A model generated the notes under the pieces. The model did no database searches, was not told the DNA's origin, and worked only from the letters and a program-made list of their open reading frames with translations. From Duganella rivi (GTDB lineage: Bacteria > Pseudomonadota > Gammaproteobacteria > Burkholderiales > Burkholderiaceae_D): DNA of 64,000 nt. Shown in pieces: positions 50,673 through 58,592 of the stretch; within the stretch, counting starts at the first letter, position 1; every line of letters begins with the position of its first letter. The translations under genes and the position numbers were made by a program. Location of the stretch: assembly GCF_009857435.1 (NCBI RefSeq), contig NZ_WWCK01000007.1, forward strand, positions 124,001 through 188,000, in the 5' to 3' direction.

Positions 50673-52865
50673 TTATTGGCTGCTGACTTTGAGCGGCGCC
50701 TTCAGCCTTTGCGCATAGCCGCGCACGTAGGCGTCCCATGCGGCGGCGTCGGCAAAGTCGCCGCTCTTGCTCCAGCCCGCGCCGAAGTAGTAGACGAAAG
50801 GCTGGCCCGGTTGCACGGTGCCCAGCGTGAGCTGCTGCTTGTCGATCACGTCGAACGCCTTGGTGCCGGCTGGAAGAATCACGCCGCAGCCGGTGCTGCC
50901 GTCGTCGCCGTGCGCCGGCTCCCAGTAACTGGTGAAGTTGTGCGGGCCGTCGGCGGTGTAGTGGCCTTCGCCGTCGCGCTGGACGATGCCGACACCGACC
51001 GTCAACGGCTCCTTGCGGTTGCTGGCGAACCTGGTTTCAACGCGGGTCATGTTGGAGCCGGCGTCAATCGAGAAGCGTTTCACTTCGGAGACGGTGCGGC
51101 CGCTGCCCGCGTCCCAATTGGCGTAGGTCAGCTCGAACACGGAGCGCAGCGGGCCGTCGGCCAGCACCTTGTACCTGGTGAAGTTGGACGAGCTATGCAG
51201 CTTGCCGTTGGCGACGATGGTGGTGCCGCCGCAGCCGCGGCTCTGGCCCACGCTGTAGTAGTCGAGGCCTTCGCCTTGGTCGTGGTGGTACTCGCCGCGC
51301 TTGTACCATTTATCGATGACCGGTGTGCGTACCTTCTTCACCCACACGTCCACGCCGCTGCTGATTAAATGCTCTTTCGGATCCTTGATGATGGCCGGGC
51401 CGTACACGCGGTGCGCGGTGCGGTCGCTCTCCCATGCGAAATCGTCGAGGCGTTCGGGCACGAAGCGCGCGTGGGTCTTAACGTCTGCCGGCGGCACGGC
51501 GGCCAGGCGCTCGGCCGGCAGTACCAGGTAGCGGCGCGTTTCGCCCGCGGCCAGGTTTACCGGAAACAGGATTTGTTTACCGATCACCTGTGAGTTGACG
51601 ATGGCCGAGGTAGCGGCATCCATTACCACCGGCTTGCGCAGGCCTGCTGCCAGTGGCGCTTCCGCCAGTTCGTCGCCGCGCACGCCGGTGGTTGGATTGG
51701 TCACGCTCACCGTTTGCGGTTTGGCTTTCTCCAGCACCGCCATGCGATAGACCTCGCTGCCGGCCAGCAGGAAGCCGCCCACGCCATACACCTCGGTCAG
51801 ATTGTCATCGAAGACTTTCGGTGCGAGGCCGATAGGCTGCACGTGGGTCAGTTTGCCGTCGGCCTGTACGTTGGCCACCAGCGCAGTCCATGCTTTCTGC
51901 ACGGCGGGCTTGAAGGCATTGGCGTCGAGCAGGCCTTGGTTCACGCCCCATGCGAAGGCGTAGGTGTACAGCGCCGAGCCGCTCGATTCCTTCATCGGAT
52001 AGGTGGCAGGATCGAGCAAGCTGGCGCGCCACAAACCATCAGGCTGTTGAAGTGTGAGCAGCTTGGCCGCCATGTCCTTGTACTGCTGGACGAAGCGCGG
52101 GCGCTCAGGATGATTCTCCGGCAGGTATTGCAGCACGCGCACCAAGCCGCCCATCACCCAGCCGTTACCACGGCTCCAGTAGACCTTCTTGCCATTGGCT
52201 TCGCGCTTGTCGAAGTAGTTGGAGTCGCGGAAGTACAGGTGTTCTTCCTTGTCGTACAGGTAGTCCGACGTCACCCACCACTCGCTGATGGCGAAATCGA
52301 GATAGCGCTGGTCGCCGGTGATGGCCCACAGGCGCAGCCACGCCGGCGGCGCCATGTACAGCGCGTCGCACCACGACCAGCGGTCTTGGTTGCCCTTGAC
52401 AGTGAATTCCAGCGAGCCGGTACGGCGGTTGGCGAGGATATCGTCAAAGCTGGCGCGCAGCGGTGCGATCATTTTCGGATCGCGCGTTTGCAGATACAGT
52501 TCGGCGTAGGTTTGGCCGACGATGTGATCGTCCGCGTGGTAGTGATTGGGGCCGAGGTTCCAGTTGTTTTTCTCGCCCATGGCGATCATCGCATCGCGGT
52601 ATTTGCTGCTGCCGGAGATATTCGCCAGCGCCATGATGCCGTTGTAGCCAACCGCTTGCGTCCAGTCGTCCGGGCGGTGCTTGCTCGGATTGGCCAGCTG
52701 CCAGTCTGCCACGCGCTCCATGGTGGACAGCACGGCCTTGGGATTGATGGCGGCCGACGGCGCCGCCGCTTGTGCGTTTGGCGCTTCGGCTGCAACGGCG
52801 GGAACGGCTTGGAACATGGCTGCCACGGCAGCCAAAACAGCAATGCGTAAATGCGATGATGTCAT
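50673..52865 (-). CDS. GH88/GH105 unsaturated uronyl hydrolase fused to DUF4861
   Basis: The 730-residue secreted protein has a signal peptide (LAAVAAMFQAVPAVA) and two domains. Residues about 40-385 are a six-hairpin GH88/GH105 domain (DWTQAVGYNGIMALANISGS; HADDHIVGQTYAELYLQT; YWSRGNGWVMGGLVRVLQYL) that would remove 4,5-unsaturated uronic acids from lyase products. Residues about 430-730 are DUF4861 (FVPERLDDFAWESDRTAHRV; HHDQGEGLDYYSVGQSRGCG), function unknown. The fusion suggests both act on one substrate. It lies 17 bp after udh. Confidence 0.85.
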   Translation of the reverse strand: MTSSHLRIAVLAAVAAMFQAVPAVAAEAPNAQAAAPSAAINPKAVLSTMERVADWQLANPSKHRPDDWTQAVGYNGIMALANISGSSKYRDAMIAMGEKNNWNLGPNHYHADDHIVGQTYAELYLQTRDPKMIAPLRASFDDILANRRTGSLEFTVKGNQDRWSWCDALYMAPPAWLRLWAITGDQRYLDFAISEWWVTSDYLYDKEEHLYFRDSNYFDKREANGKKVYWSRGNGWVMGGLVRVLQYLPENHPERPRFVQQYKDMAAKLLTLQQPDGLWRASLLDPATYPMKESSGSALYTYAFAWGVNQGLLDANAFKPAVQKAWTALVANVQADGKLTHVQPIGLAPKVFDDNLTEVYGVGGFLLAGSEVYRMAVLEKAKPQTVSVTNPTTGVRGDELAEAPLAAGLRKPVVMDAATSAIVNSQVIGKQILFPVNLAAGETRRYLVLPAERLAAVPPADVKTHARFVPERLDDFAWESDRTAHRVYGPAIIKDPKEHLISSGVDVWVKKVRTPVIDKWYKRGEYHHDQGEGLDYYSVGQSRGCGGTTIVANGKLHSSSNFTRYKVLADGPLRSVFELTYANWDAGSGRTVSEVKRFSIDAGSNMTRVETRFASNRKEPLTVGVGIVQRDGEGHYTADGPHNFTSYWEPAHGDDGSTGCGVILPAGTKAFDVIDKQQLTLGTVQPGQPFVYYFGAGWSKSGDFADAAAWDAYVRGYAQRLKAPLKVSSQ

Positions 52866-52882
52866 GTGGTTTTGTCTCAGGT

Positions 52883-53695
52883 TTATTTGTACATGGGGCC
52901 TGCCGTGACGAACGGTCCGCCCTGATAGATGGTTGGAGCATCGCCGGCCGCTGGATAGTCTGCGCTATCTGGGAAATTGCCGGCGAATTCTGCGGAGCTA
53001 TGCTTGGGCACATAGCCCAGGTGCGAAGCGTGCTTGTTGTCCCACCACTTGGTGGCGTTGTCCGAGGTGCCGAAGGTGATGGTGTGGCCCACGCGCGGCG
53101 TGAACAGCGAGCAGCGGATCAGTTCCACCAGGTCGTCGTAGGCGAGGTAGGTGACCATCATGCGCGGGTTCTTCGGCTCCGGGAAGGAGGAGCCGATGCG
53201 CAGGCACACGGTCTCGGTGCCGAAGCGGTCGTAGTAGTAGCGCGACAGCGCCTCGCCGAAGGCTTTCGACACGCCGTAGAAACCATCGGGACGCAGCGGC
53301 ATGTTGGCGTCCACCAGTTCGGTGGTCTTGTAGTAGCCGACCACGTGGCTGGAGCTGGCGTAGATCACGCGCTTCACGCCGCACTTGTGGATCGCTTCAT
53401 ACAGGTGATGCACGCCGAGGATGTTGGCGTTCATGATCGGCTCGAATTGATCTTCCACCGAGATGCCGCCGAAGTGCAGCACGGCGTCCACGCCTTCCAT
53501 CATCTGCATGACCTTGTCGCGGTCGCCCAAATCGCCGATAACGATTTCCTCGCCCTCGCCGGCGGGGCCGAGATCCTTGACGTCATTCAGGCGGACGACA
53601 TCCGCCCATGCCTTGGCGCGCTCGCGCAGGACAGTACCGAGGCCGCCGCCGGCGCCGGTCAAGAGGATGCGTTTGAATGGTTTAGTAGTGCTCAT
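52883..53695 (-). CDS. udh: Uronate dehydrogenase
   Basis: The 270-residue SDR enzyme has a glycine-rich NAD site (ILLTGAGGGLGTVLRERAKA), the YxxxK catalytic pair (GFYGVSKAFGEALSRYYY) and CLRIGSSFPEPKNPRMM, the pattern of Udh from Pseudomonas and Agrobacterium. It oxidises D-galacturonate or D-glucuronate to the aldarolactone. It heads the minus-strand unit and diverges from the LacI gene. Its product would enter an aldarate pathway not present in this window. Confidence 0.85.
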   Translation of the reverse strand: MSTTKPFKRILLTGAGGGLGTVLRERAKAWADVVRLNDVKDLGPAGEGEEIVIGDLGDRDKVMQMMEGVDAVLHFGGISVEDQFEPIMNANILGVHHLYEAIHKCGVKRVIYASSSHVVGYYKTTELVDANMPLRPDGFYGVSKAFGEALSRYYYDRFGTETVCLRIGSSFPEPKNPRMMVTYLAYDDLVELIRCSLFTPRVGHTITFGTSDNATKWWDNKHASHLGYVPKHSSAEFAGNFPDSADYPAAGDAPTIYQGGPFVTAGPMYK

Positions 53696-53729
53696 GGGTT
53701 GCTTTTATGGGATGGTGAAGGTATTGTAG

Positions 53730-53781
53730 TTAAACGTTTAATCGCCAGTATATCCAAATTCTTCCCGAGGTCAATCGATTC
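53730..53781. promoter_or_regulatory. LacI-type operators in the udh-lacI gap
   Basis: TTAAACGTTTAA (53730-53741) is a perfect 12-bp palindrome located 35 bp before the udh start. TCAATCGATTC with core AATCGATT (53773-53780) sits between the weak ribosome site and the LacI ATG at 53782. The second position would allow direct autorepression of translation initiation or transcription of the regulator. Confidence 0.7.
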
Positions 53782-54777
53782 ATGAAAAAGCCCGTACCCA
53801 CCATCCGCGACGTGGCCGCCGGCGCCGGCGTGTCCACCGCCACCGTGTCCAAGTTCGTCAACGGCACGCAGCGCTTTTCGCCGGCGGTGGAAGAGGCGGT
53901 AACGCGGGTGATCGCGCAGCTGGGCTACCGTTCCAACCCGCTGGCGCGCTCGATGATCAGCGGCCGCACGCAGAGCATCGGGCTGTCGGTGCTGGATGTG
54001 GCAAATCCGCACTTCAGCAGCGTGGTAAAGGGCGCCAACCGCGTGGCGCAGGCGCACGGCTACAACCTGCTGCTGGTCGATACCGAGGAAAACCCGGATC
54101 GCGAACGCCCGCTGCTGGAGGCACTGAGCCGCCGTGTGGACGGCATGATCGTCACCTCGCGCATCGCGGAATCGGAGATGGGCTGGATGCTGGATCTGGG
54201 CAAGCCGCTGGTGTTCCTCGGCTGCCTGGCGCAGCACGAGATTCCGTGGGTGGCCGGCGACGATCGTCGCGGCGCGGCCATGCTGACGCGGCATCTGGTC
54301 ACGCTGGGCCACAAGCACATTGCCTATCTGGGTTTCTCCAAGTCGCGCCGCGACGAGGAGCGCCTGGCCGGCATCCGCGACTGCATGTCGGCCATGGGAC
54401 TGGAGCTGACGGTGTTCGACGGCAGTGCGCCGTCGGCGCAGGAAGGGGAGCGCATGAGTTCTTCCATCCTGCTGGGCGCCACCCATCCCGATGCGCTGAT
54501 CTGCTACAACGACTTGATGGCGATGGGCTTCATGAAAGCAGCGCAGACGCTGGGCTTCCGCGTGCCGGAAGAAATCTCGGTGGCGGGCTTCGATAACATC
54601 GACTTCGCCAACTACACCTCGCCGCCTTTAACCACGGTCGATCTGCAAAGTGAGCGCATGGGCGCGGCGGCCATGGAGCAGTTGCTGGCGCAGATAGACG
54701 TCAAGCCGGCCACGCACTCCACCATCATCGAGCCGCAGCTGGTGCTGCGCCATTCGACCGCCAACCGCAACGTGTAA
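53782..54777 (+). CDS. LacI-family transcriptional regulator
   Basis: The 331-residue regulator has an N-terminal HTH (PTIRDVAAGAGVSTATVSKF) with the hinge helix region NPLARSMISGR, and a periplasmic-binding-like effector domain to the end. It lies between the divergent udh unit and the plus-strand unit starting at 54843, so it is the likely local repressor of both. The HTH has Lys in place of the commoner Arg after VS. Confidence 0.9.
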   Translation: MKKPVPTIRDVAAGAGVSTATVSKFVNGTQRFSPAVEEAVTRVIAQLGYRSNPLARSMISGRTQSIGLSVLDVANPHFSSVVKGANRVAQAHGYNLLLVDTEENPDRERPLLEALSRRVDGMIVTSRIAESEMGWMLDLGKPLVFLGCLAQHEIPWVAGDDRRGAAMLTRHLVTLGHKHIAYLGFSKSRRDEERLAGIRDCMSAMGLELTVFDGSAPSAQEGERMSSSILLGATHPDALICYNDLMAMGFMKAAQTLGFRVPEEISVAGFDNIDFANYTSPPLTTVDLQSERMGAAAMEQLLAQIDVKPATHSTIIEPQLVLRHSTANRNV

Positions 54778-54811
54778 GTGTTTACCTTATCGGCAAAATC
54801 GCCTACTATTT

Positions 54812-54825
54812 GTAAAACGTTTTCC
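54812..54825. promoter_or_regulatory. LacI-type operator upstream of the lyase-like gene
   Basis: GTAAAACGTTTTCC contains the palindromic core AAAACGTTTT (54814-54823), the same core as the third operator of the array at 26281. It lies about 20 bp upstream of ATG 54843, where bound repressor would block the promoter of the 54843-60808 unit. Confidence 0.7.
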
Positions 54826-54842
54826 ATAATAATCGAGACACC

Positions 54843-56675
54843 ATGAAATTCCTTCCCCAGACTTCCGCCGCACTGGTGGTGATGATGGCCTGCGCGCCAT
54901 CATTCGCCGCCGCTCCGATGAACCGCATCGTGCAAGACAACGCCTATCAACAGCTGGACTTCTTCTTCAAGAAGCTGGTGGCGGAACGGGAAGGCATGCT
55001 GCTCGACGGCGCCTCGCCGTTCAAGAGCGGCGACAAGTTCTTGCCGGGGAAAGTGGCGGCGGGCCTGGGCCACGTGCTGCTCAACACCGCCAAGGACGAT
55101 CCATCGCTGGAGCAGAAGCTCAAGGACTACCGCGACATCGCCGATATGACGGTCGGCATGGATAACCACACCTGGGGCATCTACTACTACATCGGCACAC
55201 TGGTGAAGCTGAAGGAGGCGGGCTTGCTGGAGCGCGCCGTCAGCCCGGCCACGCTGGAGAAGCTGCGCAAGCAACTGGACTGGCGCACCTTCGTCACGCC
55301 GCAGTGGGATCTGATCAACTTGCCGACTAATTACTACGGCGTGGCGTTCAGCATCGCGCGCTTGCGTATGATGATGGGTTGGGAAGACGACAGCGCAGGT
55401 AAAGTCCTGCTCGACAAGATGCTGACCCATTACAAAAAATATTCCGGTGCTTACGGCTTCTCCGACGAGACCGACGGCGAGGGACGCTTCGACCGTTACA
55501 GCATTCTGCTGATCGCGGAGATCTGCGAACGCTTCCTCGAAACCGGCTTGCAGCCGACCGAGGAATTGAAAGGCTTGCTGCGCAAGGCCGCCGACATCGC
55601 GCTCAATGTCGCCAACACCGAGGGACAGGGCTTTAGTTTCGGCCGCAGCCTCGGGCCGTACGGCGAAACGGCGCTGATCGAAATCCTGTCGGTGTCGGCC
55701 TACCTTGACGTACTGACTACGGAAGAGAAGCAGTATGCCTATGCCTTCTCCTCGCGCATCGCGGAGCGCTATATGAACTTCTGGTACGACCCGGCCATGC
55801 ACTCGCTTGATATGTGGGGCAAGGGCCGCCGCACCGATACTTATCGCGGCAAGCACCGTATCCTCGGCGAGAATTTCTCGTTGCTGCACCAGCTGATCTA
55901 TACCAACGAGACGTGGAACAAGGCCGGTTTCAAGGACGTACAGCCGAAGACCGATCTGCAAGCGTGGCTGGACAAGAACCGCCCGCAGTTCAGCACCACC
56001 ACCTTCGCCAAGGGCGAATACGACCGCGCGCTGGCTATCTTCCGCGACGGCCCGCACGTGGTGAGCCTGAATATGATTAACGGCGGCGGCAGCCAGCATG
56101 ACAACAGTCCTTACTACCCGCTGCCGTTTGCGCCGAATCTGATTTCCGGTGTGGCCGATAGCGGCGGCGCGCATCCGCAGCTGCTGCCGAAGTTCACCAT
56201 GGCCGACGGCGCGCAGCTGATCGGCGCGGCGTGGATCAAGGACATCCAGACCGGTAAGGATGGCAAGCGCTATACCGTGTCATACCGTCAGGACGAGCTG
56301 GATCGCCTGGGCAAGAAAGGCCCGCAGAAGGACGCGCGCATAAAGCTGCGCACCACCTACACGCTGGAGCACGGCGTGATGACCCGCACCGATGTCTACA
56401 CGCCGGTTGGCGCGCAAGAGGTGGAGAAGGTGACGCTGGAATTTGCCTCGTTCTCGGATCAGGCTACTATCAAGGGCAATACTGTCAGCTTCGCGCATGG
56501 CGCGGTGAAGGAGTACAGTGTCAGCGGCTTGCAGCAGTGCGCCGCGGCGCCGACCAGCGGTGACAAGGAATTCATGGCGCCCTACGGCCCGATGAAAACA
56601 CTGGTCACCTGCAGCATCGGCAAGCTGACCATGAAGGAACCGTTGACGATCAAGTGGACTATTAAATATCAATAA
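54843..56675 (+). CDS. Unrecognised secreted two-domain protein, lyase-like candidate
   Basis: The 610-residue protein has a signal peptide (ALVVMMACAPSFAAA). Residues about 30-370 are strongly helical with repeating hairpins, like an alpha/alpha toroid. Residues about 385-610 are strand-rich, like the beta-sandwich of polysaccharide lyases (PL8, PL15 and PL21-type layout). Polar aromatic clusters that could form an active site are DNHTW (107-111), TNYYG (162-166), SFGRSLGPYGE (265-275), and GGSQHDNSPYYP (415-426). I cannot assign a family. It heads an operon with GH2 and GH3 enzymes, beside uronate genes, so cleavage of a uronate-containing glycan is the best guess. Confidence 0.7.
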   Translation: MKFLPQTSAALVVMMACAPSFAAAPMNRIVQDNAYQQLDFFFKKLVAEREGMLLDGASPFKSGDKFLPGKVAAGLGHVLLNTAKDDPSLEQKLKDYRDIADMTVGMDNHTWGIYYYIGTLVKLKEAGLLERAVSPATLEKLRKQLDWRTFVTPQWDLINLPTNYYGVAFSIARLRMMMGWEDDSAGKVLLDKMLTHYKKYSGAYGFSDETDGEGRFDRYSILLIAEICERFLETGLQPTEELKGLLRKAADIALNVANTEGQGFSFGRSLGPYGETALIEILSVSAYLDVLTTEEKQYAYAFSSRIAERYMNFWYDPAMHSLDMWGKGRRTDTYRGKHRILGENFSLLHQLIYTNETWNKAGFKDVQPKTDLQAWLDKNRPQFSTTTFAKGEYDRALAIFRDGPHVVSLNMINGGGSQHDNSPYYPLPFAPNLISGVADSGGAHPQLLPKFTMADGAQLIGAAWIKDIQTGKDGKRYTVSYRQDELDRLGKKGPQKDARIKLRTTYTLEHGVMTRTDVYTPVGAQEVEKVTLEFASFSDQATIKGNTVSFAHGAVKEYSVSGLQQCAAAPTSGDKEFMAPYGPMKTLVTCSIGKLTMKEPLTIKWTIKYQ

Positions 56676-56687
56676 AAGGAGACATGG

Positions 56688-58592
56688 ATGCGACAAGTGT
56701 GGAAGCTGCTATTAGCAAGCTGCCTGGCCGCGAGCTTCGCGGCGACAGCGCAAGATGATGCACCGGGACAGGCGCAAGCCAACAAGGGCACCAGCCCGCG
56801 TGCCGAACTAGCCAAGCAGCCGCCCACGCTGCAAAACATCTATGGCCGCCAGCACTTGTCGCTGAACGGCCGCTGGCACTACATCATCGATCCTTACGAG
56901 ACGGGCTTCTACAACTATCGCCGCCAGCCGTTCGATCAATCGCCGACCGGCGCGGGCGGCTACTACGATGACCGCCAGCCCAAAGATAAAGATGACGCGG
57001 TCGAATACAACTTCGACACCTCGCCGACCATGGCGATTCCCGGCGACTGGAACTCGCAGGGCGCGAAGCTGGAATTCTACGAAGGCACGGTGTGGATGCG
57101 CCAGAAGTTCAACGCTGCGCCCAAGGACGGCAAGCGCTACTTCCTCTACTTCGGCGCGGTCAATTACGAGTCGCACGTCTACTTGAACGGCAAGAAGCTC
57201 GGTAGCCACAAGGGCGGCTTCACGCCGTTCCAGTTCGAGGTGACGGGCCGCCTGCTGCAAGGCCAGAACACGGTCGTGGTCAAGGCCGACAACACGCGCC
57301 ATCAAGACGATATCCCGACCGTGAATACCGACTGGTGGAATTACGGCGGCATCACGCGCGACGTGCTGCTGGCTGAAACGCCGGACACCTACATCGAGGA
57401 CTATCAAATCCAGCTGGCCAAGGGCGATATGGGCCGCATTGAAGGTCACGTTCAATTGGCTGGCTCCAAGGGTAAAGGCGGCGCGCAGGAAGTCACCATC
57501 TCCATCGCGGAACTGGGCGTGAAGACCGTGGTGCGTACCGACGCCAATGGCCGCGCCGCCGTCAGCATCGCGCTGCCGAAGAATAAGGTGCGCTACTGGT
57601 CGCCGGAAGATCCCAAGCTGTACAACGTGACCATTGCCGGCGCGACCGACACGCTGAATGACCGCATCGGCCTGCGTACCATCGAAACGCGCGGCCACGA
57701 TATTCTGCTGAACGGCAAATCCATCTTCATGCGCGGGATCTCAATACACGATGAGAATCCGCTGATCCCCGGCCGCCTGCGCGGCGAGGGCGATATGCGC
57801 ATGATGCTGCAATGGGCCAAGGACATGAACTGCAACTACGTCCGCCTCGCGCACTATCCGCACAGCGAAGAGATGGTCAAGCTGGCCGACGAAATGGGCC
57901 TGCTGGTATGGGCCGAGGTGCCGGTGTACTGGACCATCTCGTGGGAGAAGCCGGAAGTCTACGCCAACGCGGCGAAGCAGCTGACCGACCTCGTAGTGCG
58001 CGATAAGAACCGCGCCAGCGTTGTGATCTGGTCGATCGGTAACGAGACCCCGGTAAGCCCGGTGCGCACGGAGTTCATGGGCAAGCTGGCCGATACCGTG
58101 CGTTCGCTGGACCGCACCCGCCTTGTCGGCGCGGCGCTGGAAGTGCATCGCACCGGCGACGCGGTGACGGTGGAAGACCCGTTGGCCGAGAAGCTCGACC
58201 TGGCCAGTTTCAATCAATACGCGGGCTGGTACTGGTCCAACAATAAGGAGATGATGAAGTTCTCCTTCAAGGTCAATTACAACAAGCCGGTGCTGGTGAC
58301 CGAGTTTGGCGCTGATGCGCTGGGTGGTTACCACGCTGACACCGACACCAAGTGGAGCGAGGAGTATCAGGACCAGCTGTACAAGAACACCTTCAAACTG
58401 CTGGATGCGATTCCTGGCCTGCGCGGTATAACGCCGTGGATTCTGACGGACTTCCGTTCGCCGCGCCGTCCGAACCCTTATTTCCAGGACTACTGGAACC
58501 GCAAGGGCTTGATCTCGGAGACCGGCAAGAAGAAGCTAGCCTTCTACACGCTGAAGTCCTACTACGAACAAAAACAGCAGCAATATAAATGA
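56688..58592 (+). CDS. Secreted GH2 glycosidase (beta-glucuronidase/galactosidase-like)
   Basis: The 634-residue protein has a signal peptide (LLLASCLAASFAATAQ) and the GH2 layout: sugar-binding domain (residues about 30-230), immunoglobulin-like domain, and a catalytic barrel with acid/base Glu in VVIWSIGNETPVSPV and nucleophile Glu in KPVLVTEFGADALGG. HYPHSEEMVKLADEMGLLVW is typical. Context favours beta-glucuronidase, but sequence alone does not settle glucuronidase against galactosidase. AAAAGGAG overlaps the preceding stop, and the gene overlaps GH3 by ATGA. Confidence 0.85.
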   Translation: MRQVWKLLLASCLAASFAATAQDDAPGQAQANKGTSPRAELAKQPPTLQNIYGRQHLSLNGRWHYIIDPYETGFYNYRRQPFDQSPTGAGGYYDDRQPKDKDDAVEYNFDTSPTMAIPGDWNSQGAKLEFYEGTVWMRQKFNAAPKDGKRYFLYFGAVNYESHVYLNGKKLGSHKGGFTPFQFEVTGRLLQGQNTVVVKADNTRHQDDIPTVNTDWWNYGGITRDVLLAETPDTYIEDYQIQLAKGDMGRIEGHVQLAGSKGKGGAQEVTISIAELGVKTVVRTDANGRAAVSIALPKNKVRYWSPEDPKLYNVTIAGATDTLNDRIGLRTIETRGHDILLNGKSIFMRGISIHDENPLIPGRLRGEGDMRMMLQWAKDMNCNYVRLAHYPHSEEMVKLADEMGLLVWAEVPVYWTISWEKPEVYANAAKQLTDLVVRDKNRASVVIWSIGNETPVSPVRTEFMGKLADTVRSLDRTRLVGAALEVHRTGDAVTVEDPLAEKLDLASFNQYAGWYWSNNKEMMKFSFKVNYNKPVLVTEFGADALGGYHADTDTKWSEEYQDQLYKNTFKLLDAIPGLRGITPWILTDFRSPRRPNPYFQDYWNRKGLISETGKKKLAFYTLKSYYEQKQQQYK

